DNA of 64,000 bases from Blastobasis lacticolella (Eukaryota; Arthropoda; Insecta; Lepidoptera; Blastobasidae). The notes beneath the pieces were generated by a model. That model did no database searches, was not told the DNA's origin, and was given only the letters and a program-made list of their open reading frames with translations. Below, one piece after another: positions 45,114 to 56,390 of this stretch (position 1 is its first letter; each line of letters opens with the position of its first letter). Position numbers and translations under genes: made by a program. The stretch is taken from positions 13,762,001 to 13,826,000 of the forward strand of contig LR990050.1 in assembly GCA_905147135.1 (NCBI GenBank), in the 5' to 3' direction.

Positions 45114-46036
45114 ACACTTTCACTACACATATTATCGGGTTTGTTACCACGGTTAGTATTGTTTTTACCTCGATATTTCGACGCAGTTGCATGCGTCATG
45201 GTCACGAGTTGACTGGTGCCGCTGTGTGAAGTCGCTCCTAAGGACAGACATATCGGTCCACCCTCTTTCGGATTCGACGATTACCCTCACTTTGAAATCT
45301 CGAACCACTACCATTGTTACTCGCTTGATTCCCGCGACACACGAAACTCACTACGTCTTTACGCGAAACTGAAATCGATCTACTTTTACGATTGTATACA
45401 TTTAACACTGGATTCCACGCACTGGACAGTTTAAACCCATCTTCACGATTAAAATTTTTGTATTTCGTTATTTCTATTGCCTCTCGCACTAGGCGTGGTA
45501 TATAGTGACGTTCCGTCGACAGTACTTGGGGGTTGTGTAACTCGATCCAATGATTCGTTTCGCTTTGAGTCAGGTGTTGTGCTATGGCCGACTTCTGTGC
45601 GTCGTTGTTCCTTACAGCTCTTATATGCTCCTTCATGCGGTCGACAATTGTTCGTTTTGTTTGACCGATGTATGAGCTGCCACAACTGCAGTTCACTTTA
45701 TAGACGCCAGGAGTTTGAAGAGGTAGGCAGTCCTTAGGCGAACGAAATAAGAGAGCTGAAAGACGTAGTGAGTTTCGTGTGTCGCGGGAATCAAGCGAGT
45801 AACAATGGTAGTGGTTCGAGATTTCAAAGTGAGGGTAATCGTCGAATCCGAAAGAGGGTGGACCGATATGTCTGTCCTTAGGAGCGACTTCACACAGCGC
45901 CACCAGTCAACTCGTGACCATGACGCATGCAACTGCGTCGAAATATCGAGGTAAAAACAATACTAACCGTGGTAACAAACCCGATAATATGTGTAGTGAA
46001 AGTGTAGTGAATAACCACGAAAGTCTTAAAACCTAT
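45114..46036 (-). mobile_element. Penelope-like element, short copy with 247-bp inverted arms
   Basis: A 923-bp insertion between identical 12-bp duplications. Read on the minus strand it has 31 bp of end sequence, a 247-bp arm (46005-45759), about 400 bp of GIY-YIG coding sequence, and the same 247-bp arm inverted (45360-45114). The arms differ at one base (GGTGCCGC against GGTGGCGC). Penelope-like elements typically carry terminal repeats, sometimes inverted, and 5' truncations. Here RT is entirely missing. The left arm is continuous with the coding end, so it is probably the original 3' terminus and the right arm an inverted extra copy. Confidence 0.88.
45238..45903 (-). CDS. Penelope-like GIY-YIG endonuclease fragment (221-codon frame)
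   Basis: The middle of the frame is a GIY-YIG nuclease domain of the Penelope type: GVYKVNCSCGSSYIGQT (the GVY and YIG strands with the CxC of the Penelope-specific zinc site), RTIVDRMKEH (catalytic Arg and following His), AIAQHL, STERHYIPRLVREAIEI (conserved Glu) and SSAWNPVL (conserved Asn). In the full element this domain follows RT and makes the nick that primes reverse transcription; RT is missing here. The first 48 or so residues come from the inverted right arm and the last 50 from the left arm, so those ends are probably artefacts of the rearrangement. The core is intact, but an expressed nuclease from this copy is unlikely. Confidence 0.8.
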   Translation of the reverse strand: MALCEVAPKDRHIGPPSFGFDDYPHFEISNHYHCYSLDSRDTRNSLRLSALLFRSPKDCLPLQTPGVYKVNCSCGSSYIGQTKRTIVDRMKEHIRAVRNNDAQKSAIAQHLTQSETNHWIELHNPQVLSTERHYIPRLVREAIEITKYKNFNREDGFKLSSAWNPVLNVYNRKSRSISVSRKDVVSFVCRGNQASNNGSGSRFQSEGNRRIRKRVDRYVCP

Positions 46037-46048
46037 AATAACCTGGCC
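46037..46048 (+). repeat. Target-site duplication, right copy (Penelope-like insertion)
   Basis: Second copy of AATAACCTGGCC. Confidence 0.85.
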
Positions 46049-46867
46049 TTTCGTGGGATAGGCTCTAAGTCCTACGTAGATTGTTATGGGCTATGATGAT
46101 GATGATGATATAAAAAATGTAACTTGATGCTATACCAAAAAAGCAGCGACTCGGTTGCTAGCGCCAAACAAATAATGACTTGCAATGAACCCAGCCATGC
46201 CGTCATCCTATTTACGCGAAATCAGCTCTTATTTGCTAATTAATTGGTGCTAAATGAGCATTTCATCAATTATTTAATGAAATTGCGCTGACGTAGGTGC
46301 GTCAGTTCGGCCGGTTGGTAATTAAACTATATTTTATAATGGGCTACATACATTGGGTTTCAATTTACTTTGCCACATTATTTTTTGAGCACTTATGTAA
46401 ACAAAGTAGCTCTATGAAAATCACGAATACATAAGCTAGCAATAAAAACCTCCTAACTTAACATTCATCTGCGTTTTCTCGTACATGACAAATATTTTGT
46501 AAGCAATTTTTATTCCGTATGGATACACAGCCACCGGTTATTTTTCGTGTAACTTATTTGCATTCTAAGTTATGGACAGCGGTAAATCGTAGAGTAAACA
46601 CGTAGTTTTACTAAGTAAAGCTTACAGTGGAATTTATACCGGCAGGTTCCGACTGGAATCACTTAGCCAGCAATAATTAACTTTATTTACATTCCCGTGC
46701 TTGCAAGGGATGCCGCAGATCTTTAGCAGAGCAAGGCAATGTTGCAATAAAGGAAAACTTAATCATATGAAAACTAAATCATAGATAGGCTCTATTGTTT
46801 TTCAGTCGATTTCATTTTTTTACTTATCAAACGTCTCATATCAAATTAATGAATATTTAAATGTAAT
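46049..46867. other. Noncoding; (GATGAT)n tail near 46.1 kb
   Basis: TATGGGCTATGATGATGATGATGAT at about 46085-46110 resembles the tail of an RTE or SINE copy whose body is not clear. Otherwise nothing recognised. Confidence 0.35.
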
Positions 46868-47046
46868 AGGATATGGTAGCCAGCGCAATTACAGGCATGA
46901 GGCATTTCATCTTAGTCTTCACAGTGACAACGCACCTGCGATTCTGTATTTGTGTTGCCTGCAACCTAAATGCATGAATTCTAGATATCATTGGGCAACA
47001 GTTACCACTTATTATCGTCAACCTTCCCGTTTGTCACTGCGTAGTA
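46868..47046 (+). repeat. Dispersed repeat family G, copy 2
   Basis: GGTAGCCAGCGCAATTACAGG, GGCATTTCATCTTAGTC, GTTGCCTGCAACCTAAATGC and TTTGTCACTGCGTAG match 5535-5725. Confidence 0.65.
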
Positions 47047-48596
47047 TGAAAAATATTACGTAGTTCCATAATTATTCAATTCTTAATTTTAGTTTTTAGT
47101 TCTACGTTTCTAATGTTCCATTTCCATCAAATGTCTATTTCTAATTATAAAACATTTGTTGTTTTATTGGTTCCAACTTTAATGATTTGTCTCTCTATAC
47201 TAAAGGGTCGCTGTGTGTAAAGCCACATATGATTCATATTTAAAGAATGTGACTTACGATTGTAAAAGTTATAAAATGGTTATTACGAATTTCTCGCCAC
47301 ATTTTGCAACAACCGTGTTCAACCCTAGACTTCTTTGAGGGAGTAATTAAAACCACGCTTTACTGATTTATTGCGTCCACAATTTATTCCTTTATCTTTG
47401 TTCGGACCACTAATATATCTTTATTCAGTGGCTTGGCGGATAGTGTTGTAATTCTACGCCAAATGAGACTTATGAAACCAATGCCAAATCTTATTACGGT
47501 TTCATGTCCATTATGGAGAATTTACACTAGATGAACTAAGTAGAATATGATGGTGAGTTTACACCAGAGTAAGAGCACTTTTGTTCTTTTGATGTTAACA
47601 CTAGGCGAGCGAAAATTCTAAGAATGCTTGGAAAATTTACAGAGTAACGTGCGACTGACTAACCTTTATTTGCATCAATAGAATGAGCATTCTTAGCAAG
47701 CAATCCACCCTACCAATTCAGGGCAAGAGGTGAACGAGCTACAAAAACGAGCATTCGCTCACTTGGTAATACCCGCCCGAACATGTTTTGGAGATATTTC
47801 TACAAAAAATGTTACTATTAACAAATGAGACTGTGCACTCATTATCTTAAATATGTTTTTTATCTATCTTATTTTGCCAAACATGTTAATTTTTCTTTTA
47901 TTTTATTTATTTTTGACTTTATTTTTTACAATAACTGTTACAGCAAATATTTTAGTACGTTTAATGATGCTAATATGTTAAATGCATTCACACTCACTAC
48001 TTCAAACAATAAGATAAAGAAAAATCTCAACCAATATTCCGGCCACAACACCCACATCGGCCCATCCCTACAAAAATGCGGTGCTCCGGTTTGGTTTCTC
48101 GATAAAATTAGCGAATTTGCTCACCGCGCCCTCCTAACCACCTAAAGGGGTAGCCGGGAAATATTTTTCACTTTTTCACTTTGATTTACAACCTTTGCAT
48201 TCGGATGTGCCCATTGTTGTTTAAGATTTGGAGGGTCGTACTTTAATTTGGTTAAGAAATCTTTTTTTAAATTACTAAAGTAAGTAAGGGGTCCATTTTG
48301 ACAGGTCTCTTTAATTTGTTGTGTCCACGAGTTCATTTTCTATTACGCGCGACAGGAAATATATGAGATTGACATCTATCAAAATGGGATACTTTAATCT
48401 CGACAACTTAAAGTAGATATATTGTACTTACGGGTGTCGTAAAAGCTGACGATATCGAGGTTAACCATTTACCTCTAACTCCGTAGACATGAAAACGGGC
48501 AGCAACACTTTCCATGTGAGGCAAATCACTCCACTACCGTGGAGGAGGCTCAAATCCATCAGTGGACTATTAAGGGTTAGTATGATTTTTTCTCTT
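47047..48596. other. Noncoding, no gene seen
   Basis: AT-rich. The frame at 47825-48145 is Phe/Tyr-rich at its start and has no recognisable domain. Confidence 0.3.
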
Positions 48597-48599
48597 CAA

Positions 48600-48832
48600 T
48601 ATTTCACTGCAGGACTAAGGGCCTATCCCACGAAACGGGAGGTTATTGCCGTAATCTCCACGCTTAGCAGGCGTTGGAGATCGCAGTGTTATAAATATAG
48701 CAATGGAAAACGCTGCTGCCCATTTTCCAGCCTTCGGAGACTCTAGATCTTTTGCGTCTAGAACATTAGTCGCCGTGTAAGACACCCCTGAGTGTAAGGG
48801 GTTGGTGCTATTCTACTCTGCCGGACACCACA
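48600..48832 (+). repeat. SINE-like family A, copy 5
   Basis: TTTCACTGCAGGACTAAGGG, TTGCCGTAATCTCCACGCTT, AACGCTGCTGCCCATTTTCC, GGAGACTCTAGATCTTTTGC and TAAGGGGTTGGTGCTATTC, ending GCCGGACACCACA. The 5' AACAGCCCATAACAG segment is missing. Confidence 0.75.
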
Positions 48833-50059
48833 ACCATATCCCATATTTATTTACAGCTAATATCAGTTACACACGCGCGACAGACAGCCAACAAAAAGCT
48901 TTCAGGCCAGTTACCTACAATTTCAGTTCAAAGAACGCATTACATTAACCTGAATAGCCTAACACCTAGCATGTCACCGTAGCCAATTTGAATACGAATA
49001 TTTCAAAGTGTTGCCGTTACAAACTTACAAATAAAACCCATTCATCGTAATTACAATTCCGGAGTGGCCGAACAGGGCTTTCGCATCGCAAGCAATTCAT
49101 GAACCACCCATTAGTGGCTATAATGGCACAAACGGGCTAATAAATCTAGGGGTGATTTATTTAATTTTTCATGGATCTGGCTGGGTAGCTCGATAAGGCG
49201 ATTAATAATTCACAAGTTTACGGTGTTTAGCCACCGGTGGCATGCCAGCGCCCGCGCCGCTATCGACGGATCTCGGTAATGCCGCCCAGTACGGAGTAGA
49301 ACGTTATGTTACACGGTCGTGCTTTCGATTTTTTAGATAGGTACTAGATGTGAGTAATTGCTGTTTTTGTTATCTGAAAGTTGTGCGGTGTATGGTAGAA
49401 ACGTAAACTGTGATTATGTCGGTTACATGAAGATTTATGGTTGCCTTTTTTTTTGTTCTACATAATGTCTATTCTTTTGTCTTGTAAAAGTGTTTGTAAT
49501 ACACCTTGTTTTTTACAGTAAAGCTGATAAAATAAATACATAGCTCTTAATTGTGAGCTATTAGGTGAGATTTTTAGTTTATCCATTTGTTACACGAATG
49601 AGCATTAGTAGCGCAAACTATTGGCTAACGTTGCGAATTGAGGTGAGAATGCTCCAGCAATAAATGCCCGTGACCCGTAATGCGTATTACGAGGTTACAG
49701 ACAAATAAAGAGGTTACAGATTTCAACTGTTAAACAAAAAAATCAGTTTAATAACTTCATGATAACAAAAAGAAGCACTCCACCCTTTAAAAACCCCTAC
49801 ATCCTTGACCTATACAATATACTCCAATCAGGACACTATACAGCCATTAACTATTAATACGCGGTCGTCACGCAACAGTCGCCATCACAATGCGTCTCCG
49901 TGCGAATGATACGGTCTTTATTGCCGGGTAAACCCAGCGAGGAAATGACTGAACGGTTTCAGGATCGTGTTTTCATTTTATTATGCGAGGTGTATAGCTT
50001 CATGCATTTAATTTGTGGGATTGTGTATTGTGTAGGAAGCCTTAGTGCTAATTTGTTGT
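48833..50059. other. Noncoding, no gene seen
   Basis: A GC-richer patch at 49220-49300 (GTGGCATGCCAGCGCCCGCG). No supported frame. Confidence 0.3.
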
Positions 50060-50242
50060 CTAATCGTCGATAACAAATTGAAGTCCACTGCTGGACAAAG
50101 ACTTCACTCTGTGCACGCAGTCCATCCGCAGTCTCAACCAGCGACTGCAAGTCGTTTTTCGCTGATCTTTGCTCCAACGAGCCACAAGACGTCCACCACG
50201 TTTGCCGATCGTTGTCTCCACTCGAGAACATGTGTACCTCAA
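50060..50242 (-). pseudogene. RTE-type LINE C-terminal remnant
   Basis: Two minus-strand frames together read GKRGGRLVARWSKDQRKTT, SRWLRLRMDCV and SEVFVQQWTSI. These match GRPPTRRTDDL...GTSWMRKAQDR...EAYVQQWASSG at the end of the 8.1-kb RTE element. Frameshifted and short, from a different, older subfamily. Confidence 0.65.
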
Positions 50243-51159
50243 CAGTTTAGTACTTTAATTTCCATTTCAGAAAAGTACTGCTAATGGGTTAAAAATTTTT
50301 GGGCACGCGGGTCCATCAAATAGTTATTGCTATTTAAACTGTATATTTGGTAGCTACGAAACCCCAGACAAATACACAAAAAGCACTGTTTATAGAAGGC
50401 CTCTACCATTTCGTGCAAAATTACTTTCACTTAAAATTACTTTCATTTGGTACAAAATTAGTTTTAATTGAAATTAGAGTTGTAAAGGTGCCGACTCGAG
50501 CGGCGACAGGTCGCGGCCGCAACGAGTCATACTTATTAAGTACATATTTGCTCGACAACGGGCCATTAATCAATTTTTGCATTTTTAATTCACCCCTCAT
50601 TATTTGCCTGCGAATTTCATTTCCACTGCTCCAACGTTTTAAAATTTAAACTCGGCCCGAGCGCCAAAACGCACATTTCCAAGTAATTTACAATTTATCA
50701 TGGCCGCCGCCAAATGAGCAAATATTTTTCGTTTGTTAAGCCACTTGTAATTAATATTGTATTAACGTTGCATGCTAGTGCGGTTGCCAATGTTCTACCT
50801 ACAACTTGGACACTGAAATAATTAATTCAAAAGATTTAAGTATTGTTTAAAAACGATATTACTGGTGAATGAAACAGTCGCGGTTCTATCTCAAATATCT
50901 CGGTGTACAGTTACAGTGGAACCTGAAATTCAAGTCTAATTGTAAATGCGGTTTGATGATGAATATTACTAAAACACGACGTTAAAATGCAGTAGATTTT
51001 CGAATTCTATCATATGACCCGTACAACCCGTTAGGACAGACAGATTCAGCAGAGTCTCGTCTAGAAATACGTCAGCACTCAGCAGGGGCACCACGAGCAG
51101 GTGAGGTTGACTTGGGCCCAAGGATCATGCAAGACCCCTCACAACCCCCCAAACTACAA
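50243..51159. other. Noncoding, no gene seen
   Basis: AAAATTACTTTCA is tandemly repeated twice at 50418-50448. No gene supported. Confidence 0.3.
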
Positions 51160-51340
51160 TTGTTTCATTTTGTATAACCAATTTTGCTGTGGTCTCCACC
51201 CACTCTGAATACTACTATCAGGCCTTATCGTATCGTAGGTATTTGACAGCTATCTCACCTGATAGTAAGAGTCGATGCGGCCAAAGATGGAGCACGTTTA
51301 GAAACAGCCTATATATTCACTCAGCTCTTGAAGGCGTCCA
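51160..51340 (+). repeat. Dispersed SINE-like fragment
   Basis: ATCTCACCTGATAGTAAGAG, CGATGCGGCCAAAGATGGAG and CCTATATATTCACTC match a tail type common in lepidopteran repeats (cacctgatggtaagtgacgatg). Diverged. Confidence 0.35.
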
Positions 51341-54300
51341 GAAACAATGTAAAATGATTTCCCAGTCACAGTGTTTCCTTCGGACTTTAAATTGATATTG
51401 TGACCAATAGACCAGATCCACACACGTCAAACTTATAACACCCCTCTTTTTCGTCGTGGTTTAAAAACATTACACACTATTGAATTTGATTAGACCTAAA
51501 TGAAGCTATGAAAACATCTGTTTGCGGTGGCAAAGCACGTCGCGTCGCACACGACCAGTCCCGTTTCACGGTTAGATTCGCACGTAAATATTAAACGATC
51601 GGCCATGCGTCTCGTCCGCGTATATTTTTGACGTGGGTCCCCGTTGTAATTGATAAAGGCGGGCGCCATGACATGTTGTATTTATGCGAATTTAAAAGCT
51701 TCCGACTCGCGCAGTTTAAATCTGAATTAATCCCGCGTTTTTCTGGACGCCGTTGCCTGTCGAAAATTTGATGCTCGTTATTTAATAATAAAATCGGGAC
51801 AGCGGGACGCTATGCATGTGGAGAACGATATATGGAGTTTTCTGGCCTCTGTAACGTCTCTGTTATAAATACAAATGTTCATATTCACAACTTGGAGCCA
51901 ATGGGTCGCGCACTGTGCGGTTTCAAAGGAACTTTCTCCCACGCACACTAAGGTTGTGAAATAAACTATCTGGAGAGGTTTTCGCTGGAGAGTACAACAT
52001 GGAGTTCTTCAAGAAAGGGGTGAAAAGGTTTTTATGGGGACGGCAACGCGTGGGTGATGCCCCTGGTATTACATTATTATATACTTGGTATTATATATCA
52101 CATTAGTGATATAAAAAAAATAGAAATGAGATTAGGCCACAATTCTACTTCATGCGCGATTTAAAGAACCAGCAATCATAGTTATCACTGGAACGAGCAA
52201 CTTCACTAAACACTACGGCTACTTAGCTCGAGCAAAACCAAATCCCCGACTAAACATCTAAATTTGCTGCAAGGGTTAAATTTGAAATAATTAGCCGGAG
52301 TCAGGCGCCGCGAAGTTAACTCTCCCCGTGTGAATTTAGTATTCTATGCAAATGTCGGAAACTTAAATCTTATCTCGAGTTTCTGTTCGCGAATAATAAT
52401 CTCTCCTGTGAGCCGGTCGCAGGTGGGTCGCGACTCGGGAGCACGACTTGAAATGTTTCAATTACATCTATAATTTACTCCGCAGGGCGTAGAATGCGAA
52501 GGTGAAGAAGTAGGGCGACCGCTATTGCTTGAACTTGGCGGCTACGTAATTTGTCTCGTGACTCTAGAACTACAATCTTAGGATCAGCATAGAAATAAAG
52601 TAAAAAATTATGAAATATATGTGTTCTTGCACAAATTTATACGATGCCACCTTACCACTAGCTAACAAAACTTGTTGTTATAGGTATTGAAATACTGAAT
52701 GACAGAATTTTAACAAATTCGTAAGGATGTTTGTCAAAAATCTACATCATAATAGATTTGTTAAGTGTTTCATAATGGTATAACACATAAATAGGTAGCC
52801 GGTCTGCCGGTTTGTCTGCCGTATTACATAAAAAAAACATAAATAATGTTTTTGAAGACAGTTAAGTGACAAGTACATCGTAAACCAAGGTCCCAAGGTC
52901 AACCCTGGTTAACTAACCTGCCATTTTAAGAAGTCGTCGTTTCAACAAGTCGTCTCCGAGGATATTTATTCAACCCCTCGTTGCCACCGTCAATTACGAA
53001 CGCACACACGAACTAAACACCTTAATAATTATGACAGTTTACTCCAACATAGGCATAATGCTAACTAGTCAACACATAACTTTAATACCTTGCGCCATCT
53101 TAGTTTACCCTTAATAACTAAAATTCCATAGTAATTGAACCTTACAGCCATCGTATTAAGGCTCGTGTAGGCTTAGAGTTATGTGTTGGGTAAGTTTGTA
53201 TGAAGTTTAGCCTAAGTTAGGGCTGTCAAATTTGTTTAGAGGTGAGGCCTGGCGGGAGCTCCAGGCGCTTACTCTTGCAACTAAATTGTTATATTTGAGT
53301 TGCGCTAAAGCTCAGATTTATGCGAAGTGGTTGAGGCTTATGTTAGTATTGATCGTGTACAAAGTTACATTATTGTTATGTAAAGCTGAAAATGCAAATT
53401 TAAAGCAAATCCTTCAGCTTTCTTTCGCAATGGGAATCTAAACCATTTCTATGTACGACTAAAAACTCAATTTGGTCTTGGTTGGTAACAAATTGCATGC
53501 CAAACTCGAAGTAACAAAATTTTTCCTTTATTCACTGCAAAGTGAATTGTTCACTTTAAACCGTTTTCTCTAAACTTAGAAATCGCCTAAGTAAGTGGAT
53601 AAGCCTAATAAGATGGAATATTAAGTAGTTTTTAACCAATCAGCAAGGTCCAATCTTAGGCGATTCCTTTGTTTTGATTTCCTTTGTCGAGATTAGTGAA
53701 AATGGCAATTTATCGAAAGTCTTTCCTCTCATTTATCAATATTTTCTATAGAATAAGGAAGTATTAACTTCTATTATCAAATTACTACTCATACCGAGAC
53801 TTTCAAATACGTATTATATATGTGTAAATGTATTATCAATTGTTAACTGATGTATAACATGTATTCCATGTATTTAAAACTTTGTAACGCTATTCTTTTT
53901 TTGTTTCATCTAAATCGCTAAAAAACAAAATGAAAAAATACTTAGTCGTATAACCCCTGCTATCAAACAGCAAGGTAACATTCGCCTCCCTACGAACCCT
54001 ATCCAAGACATTATTTCTGTATTCTATTCCTATATTTACTGCGAAACCTCTCACAAATAGTTAAGTAAGTAACTCGCCGACCTGGGGTTCACGTTACGCA
54101 CCGCGCGGGCTTCCCGGAAACCTAATAGGTGTGATCAGAACTAATTAGAAGGAAAAATGCTTGTTTTCTAACTTAGTGTTCGAGAAATGGGAATTTTTTA
54201 AAGTTTAGATTGGGCGGTGTTTAATTGCTGAGTTTTTAAGTCCGAGGGTCCAATTTCATGTTTAATTATATGAAAATTAAACACGAGAAATTAAAAAAAA

Positions 54301-56269
54301 AAACCGAGAAAACGGTTCTACAAAATAATTTTCACCTTGTGCCAGTACACATGACTGACGTACCGTACAGTCTTATTCAAAATGACCGCAAACTGAAAAA
54401 ATTAAAAGACACGGACCTTATTATCGTGTGTCCTATATGTTATGACGTGATTTTTTACAATTCCTTCGTTAATAGTCACAATGATAGCATCATGACGTTA
54501 TTTAGCACCCATTTCTAGCACTTAATTCTAATGAAGTTCCTGAGCGTCCGTCCAGTTAGCAAAAAAATTAGTTTGTAATAATAAATATTACCGACTAAAT
54601 ATTCAGCAGGCACGAGCAATAATAATCCAAACCCAGTCGAAGGTAAGGATATAGCTTAAAGAATTGCACCTTACCCCTAAGTAACAGCGATCAACAATAT
54701 GGGGTATGAAAGCCTTACGGCGTCTGTAACACGCTGGCAACACTGAAGCGAGTGTTGCCCGCATGTAAACGGTTACGATCCTCGCCGATGCGATGGTTAT
54801 GGGCTAACTTTTTTCCTATCGAACCCCTTTGGATATAAAATTTGAGATATATTGCCCTCCTTTACTCTTTGCTACACCTGTTTTGTTGAGGCATTGAAGG
54901 AATGTGTAACACAAAGTATAATACCCAGTGCGAATGTTCTATAGTACATTATGTGTGTGAATACGTACGCAATGATATCGTTCTATTTGATACAATTCAG
55001 CATGCGGACTCAAATGACAAATATCATATAACTCTAAATAATAGTTTTCAACAGTACCAATCTGTATTTGTGGCGGAGTACTGTCCATGCAAATTTGACC
55101 CGCGAGAAGAAGACAGTACCAATACAAAAACAAAGCGATCATAATGACGTCGTCGAATGGCATTTATTTCGCGTATACGTGTGCTGCCACATTATATGGT
55201 ATTTATACCTCTTCACAGTTGCTTATAAATACACCTAGACTAAAAACTTTCGACATAAAACAATTTCAACCTTCCCATTCTTCCATCTACATATATTACC
55301 AAAAAAGTCCTACCACTATAAAAGCGTAAAACAATATCAGCTCGGCGCTAAGGGCCGTCGCACACTGCGCCATATTTCACGTACCGCCCTAAGTTCGGCA
55401 GTTAACTCGCACGGTTATGGCGATGTTAACACGTGCTCCAGCCTATATTGTTTGCTGTACTCTCGCTAAAGAGTAAATCATGGATACTGGAAGATATACT
55501 GGCCTATAAAAAGTTTTCAGCAGTTTTTGCAGCGTAAATGGATAATAAAATATTGAATGGAATATTTTCTTCGTTGCAAGTTATGAGTGCGTATACATAG
55601 TTTAATATCTAGTGCTAACCAGATACGATATTACGAGGTAACTAACGTCATCTAGGAATTCCGAAGACAGCCTTATTATAGATCTAATGGTTATTTTTTG
55701 CAATGCAGCAATCTTCACTTGGCTGCCAGCGTGAAGATTATGTCAATACGCTCCTCAAACCTAGAGCTAGTTAAATTTTTATTTTTCGTATTTTCGCGAC
55801 TCAGGTGTTCCATCTATCACAATTTATTACGTCCACGCTATTGCAGACGTATCCAAATATTTGAACTCTAACCAAGAGGCACAGACGGCAATCGAGTCAG
55901 GTATAATGTCGCAGATCCCTGATCCCAACAACAAAAGCGTTTTCGCAAATTGAATTATTTTAAGGCCACTCGTCTGTAGTTTCTCTTTGGTCACTACAAA
56001 GAGTAGCGAGTGAGGTGGCTCTTGACTAAATTTTCATAAGAGCCGGGTACGGTGCCGCGGGCGACGGGAGATCGCTTTGTAGCGTTAAGCCGGCCTTTAT
56101 CGAGACCGCGATGTCGCTGTGAGGAGTACAGAACAGACGTTGAAGGGTATAGTAACATAATGGATACAGTAGGAAACTAAAGATACAATAATGTCGAGAA
56201 AATGTGACAGAGGTCGCTGAAGGCAATTTTAAATGTTAGTAGTTTGTCTGGTAAATTGGCAAAATACTA
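51341..56269. other. Gene desert with possible conserved noncoding blocks
   Basis: Nearly 5 kb without a supported gene or clear transposon. GC-richer, repeat-poor blocks at about 51530-51800, 52250-52590 and 54060-54150 contain TAATTA-type and CGCG-containing motifs and could be conserved regulatory DNA. Small frames at 54258-54518, 54902-55144 and 55144-55329 have no domain I recognise. One has a TATA-like sequence upstream (see findings). Confidence 0.3.
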
Positions 56270-56390
56270 GGCCCTTCCACTTTAAAAGCCAAGCAGCATC
56301 GGCGACCTTACTCACCGTCAGGAACACAAATACTTTTTATAATAGTTTGTTTAGCTAAGGTAATCTGTATGGTGATACTTCCTTAGTCAG
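56270..56390 (-). repeat. Family D fragment (5' part)
   Basis: On the minus strand: TAGCTAAACAAACTATTATAAA, GTGTTCCTGACGGTGAGTAAG and GGTCGCCGATGCTGCTTGGC, matching the 5' half of the insert at 42385-42643. Confidence 0.55.

Noticed and set aside
45187..45434. Plus-strand 61-72-codon frames in the left Penelope arm
   Set aside because: They are the inverted-arm copy of the reading frame in the right arm and not a separate gene.
45102..46048. Hammerhead ribozyme in the Penelope terminal repeats
   Set aside because: Known in some Penelope-like elements, but I could not find the CTGATGA core in either arm on either strand, so it is not claimed.
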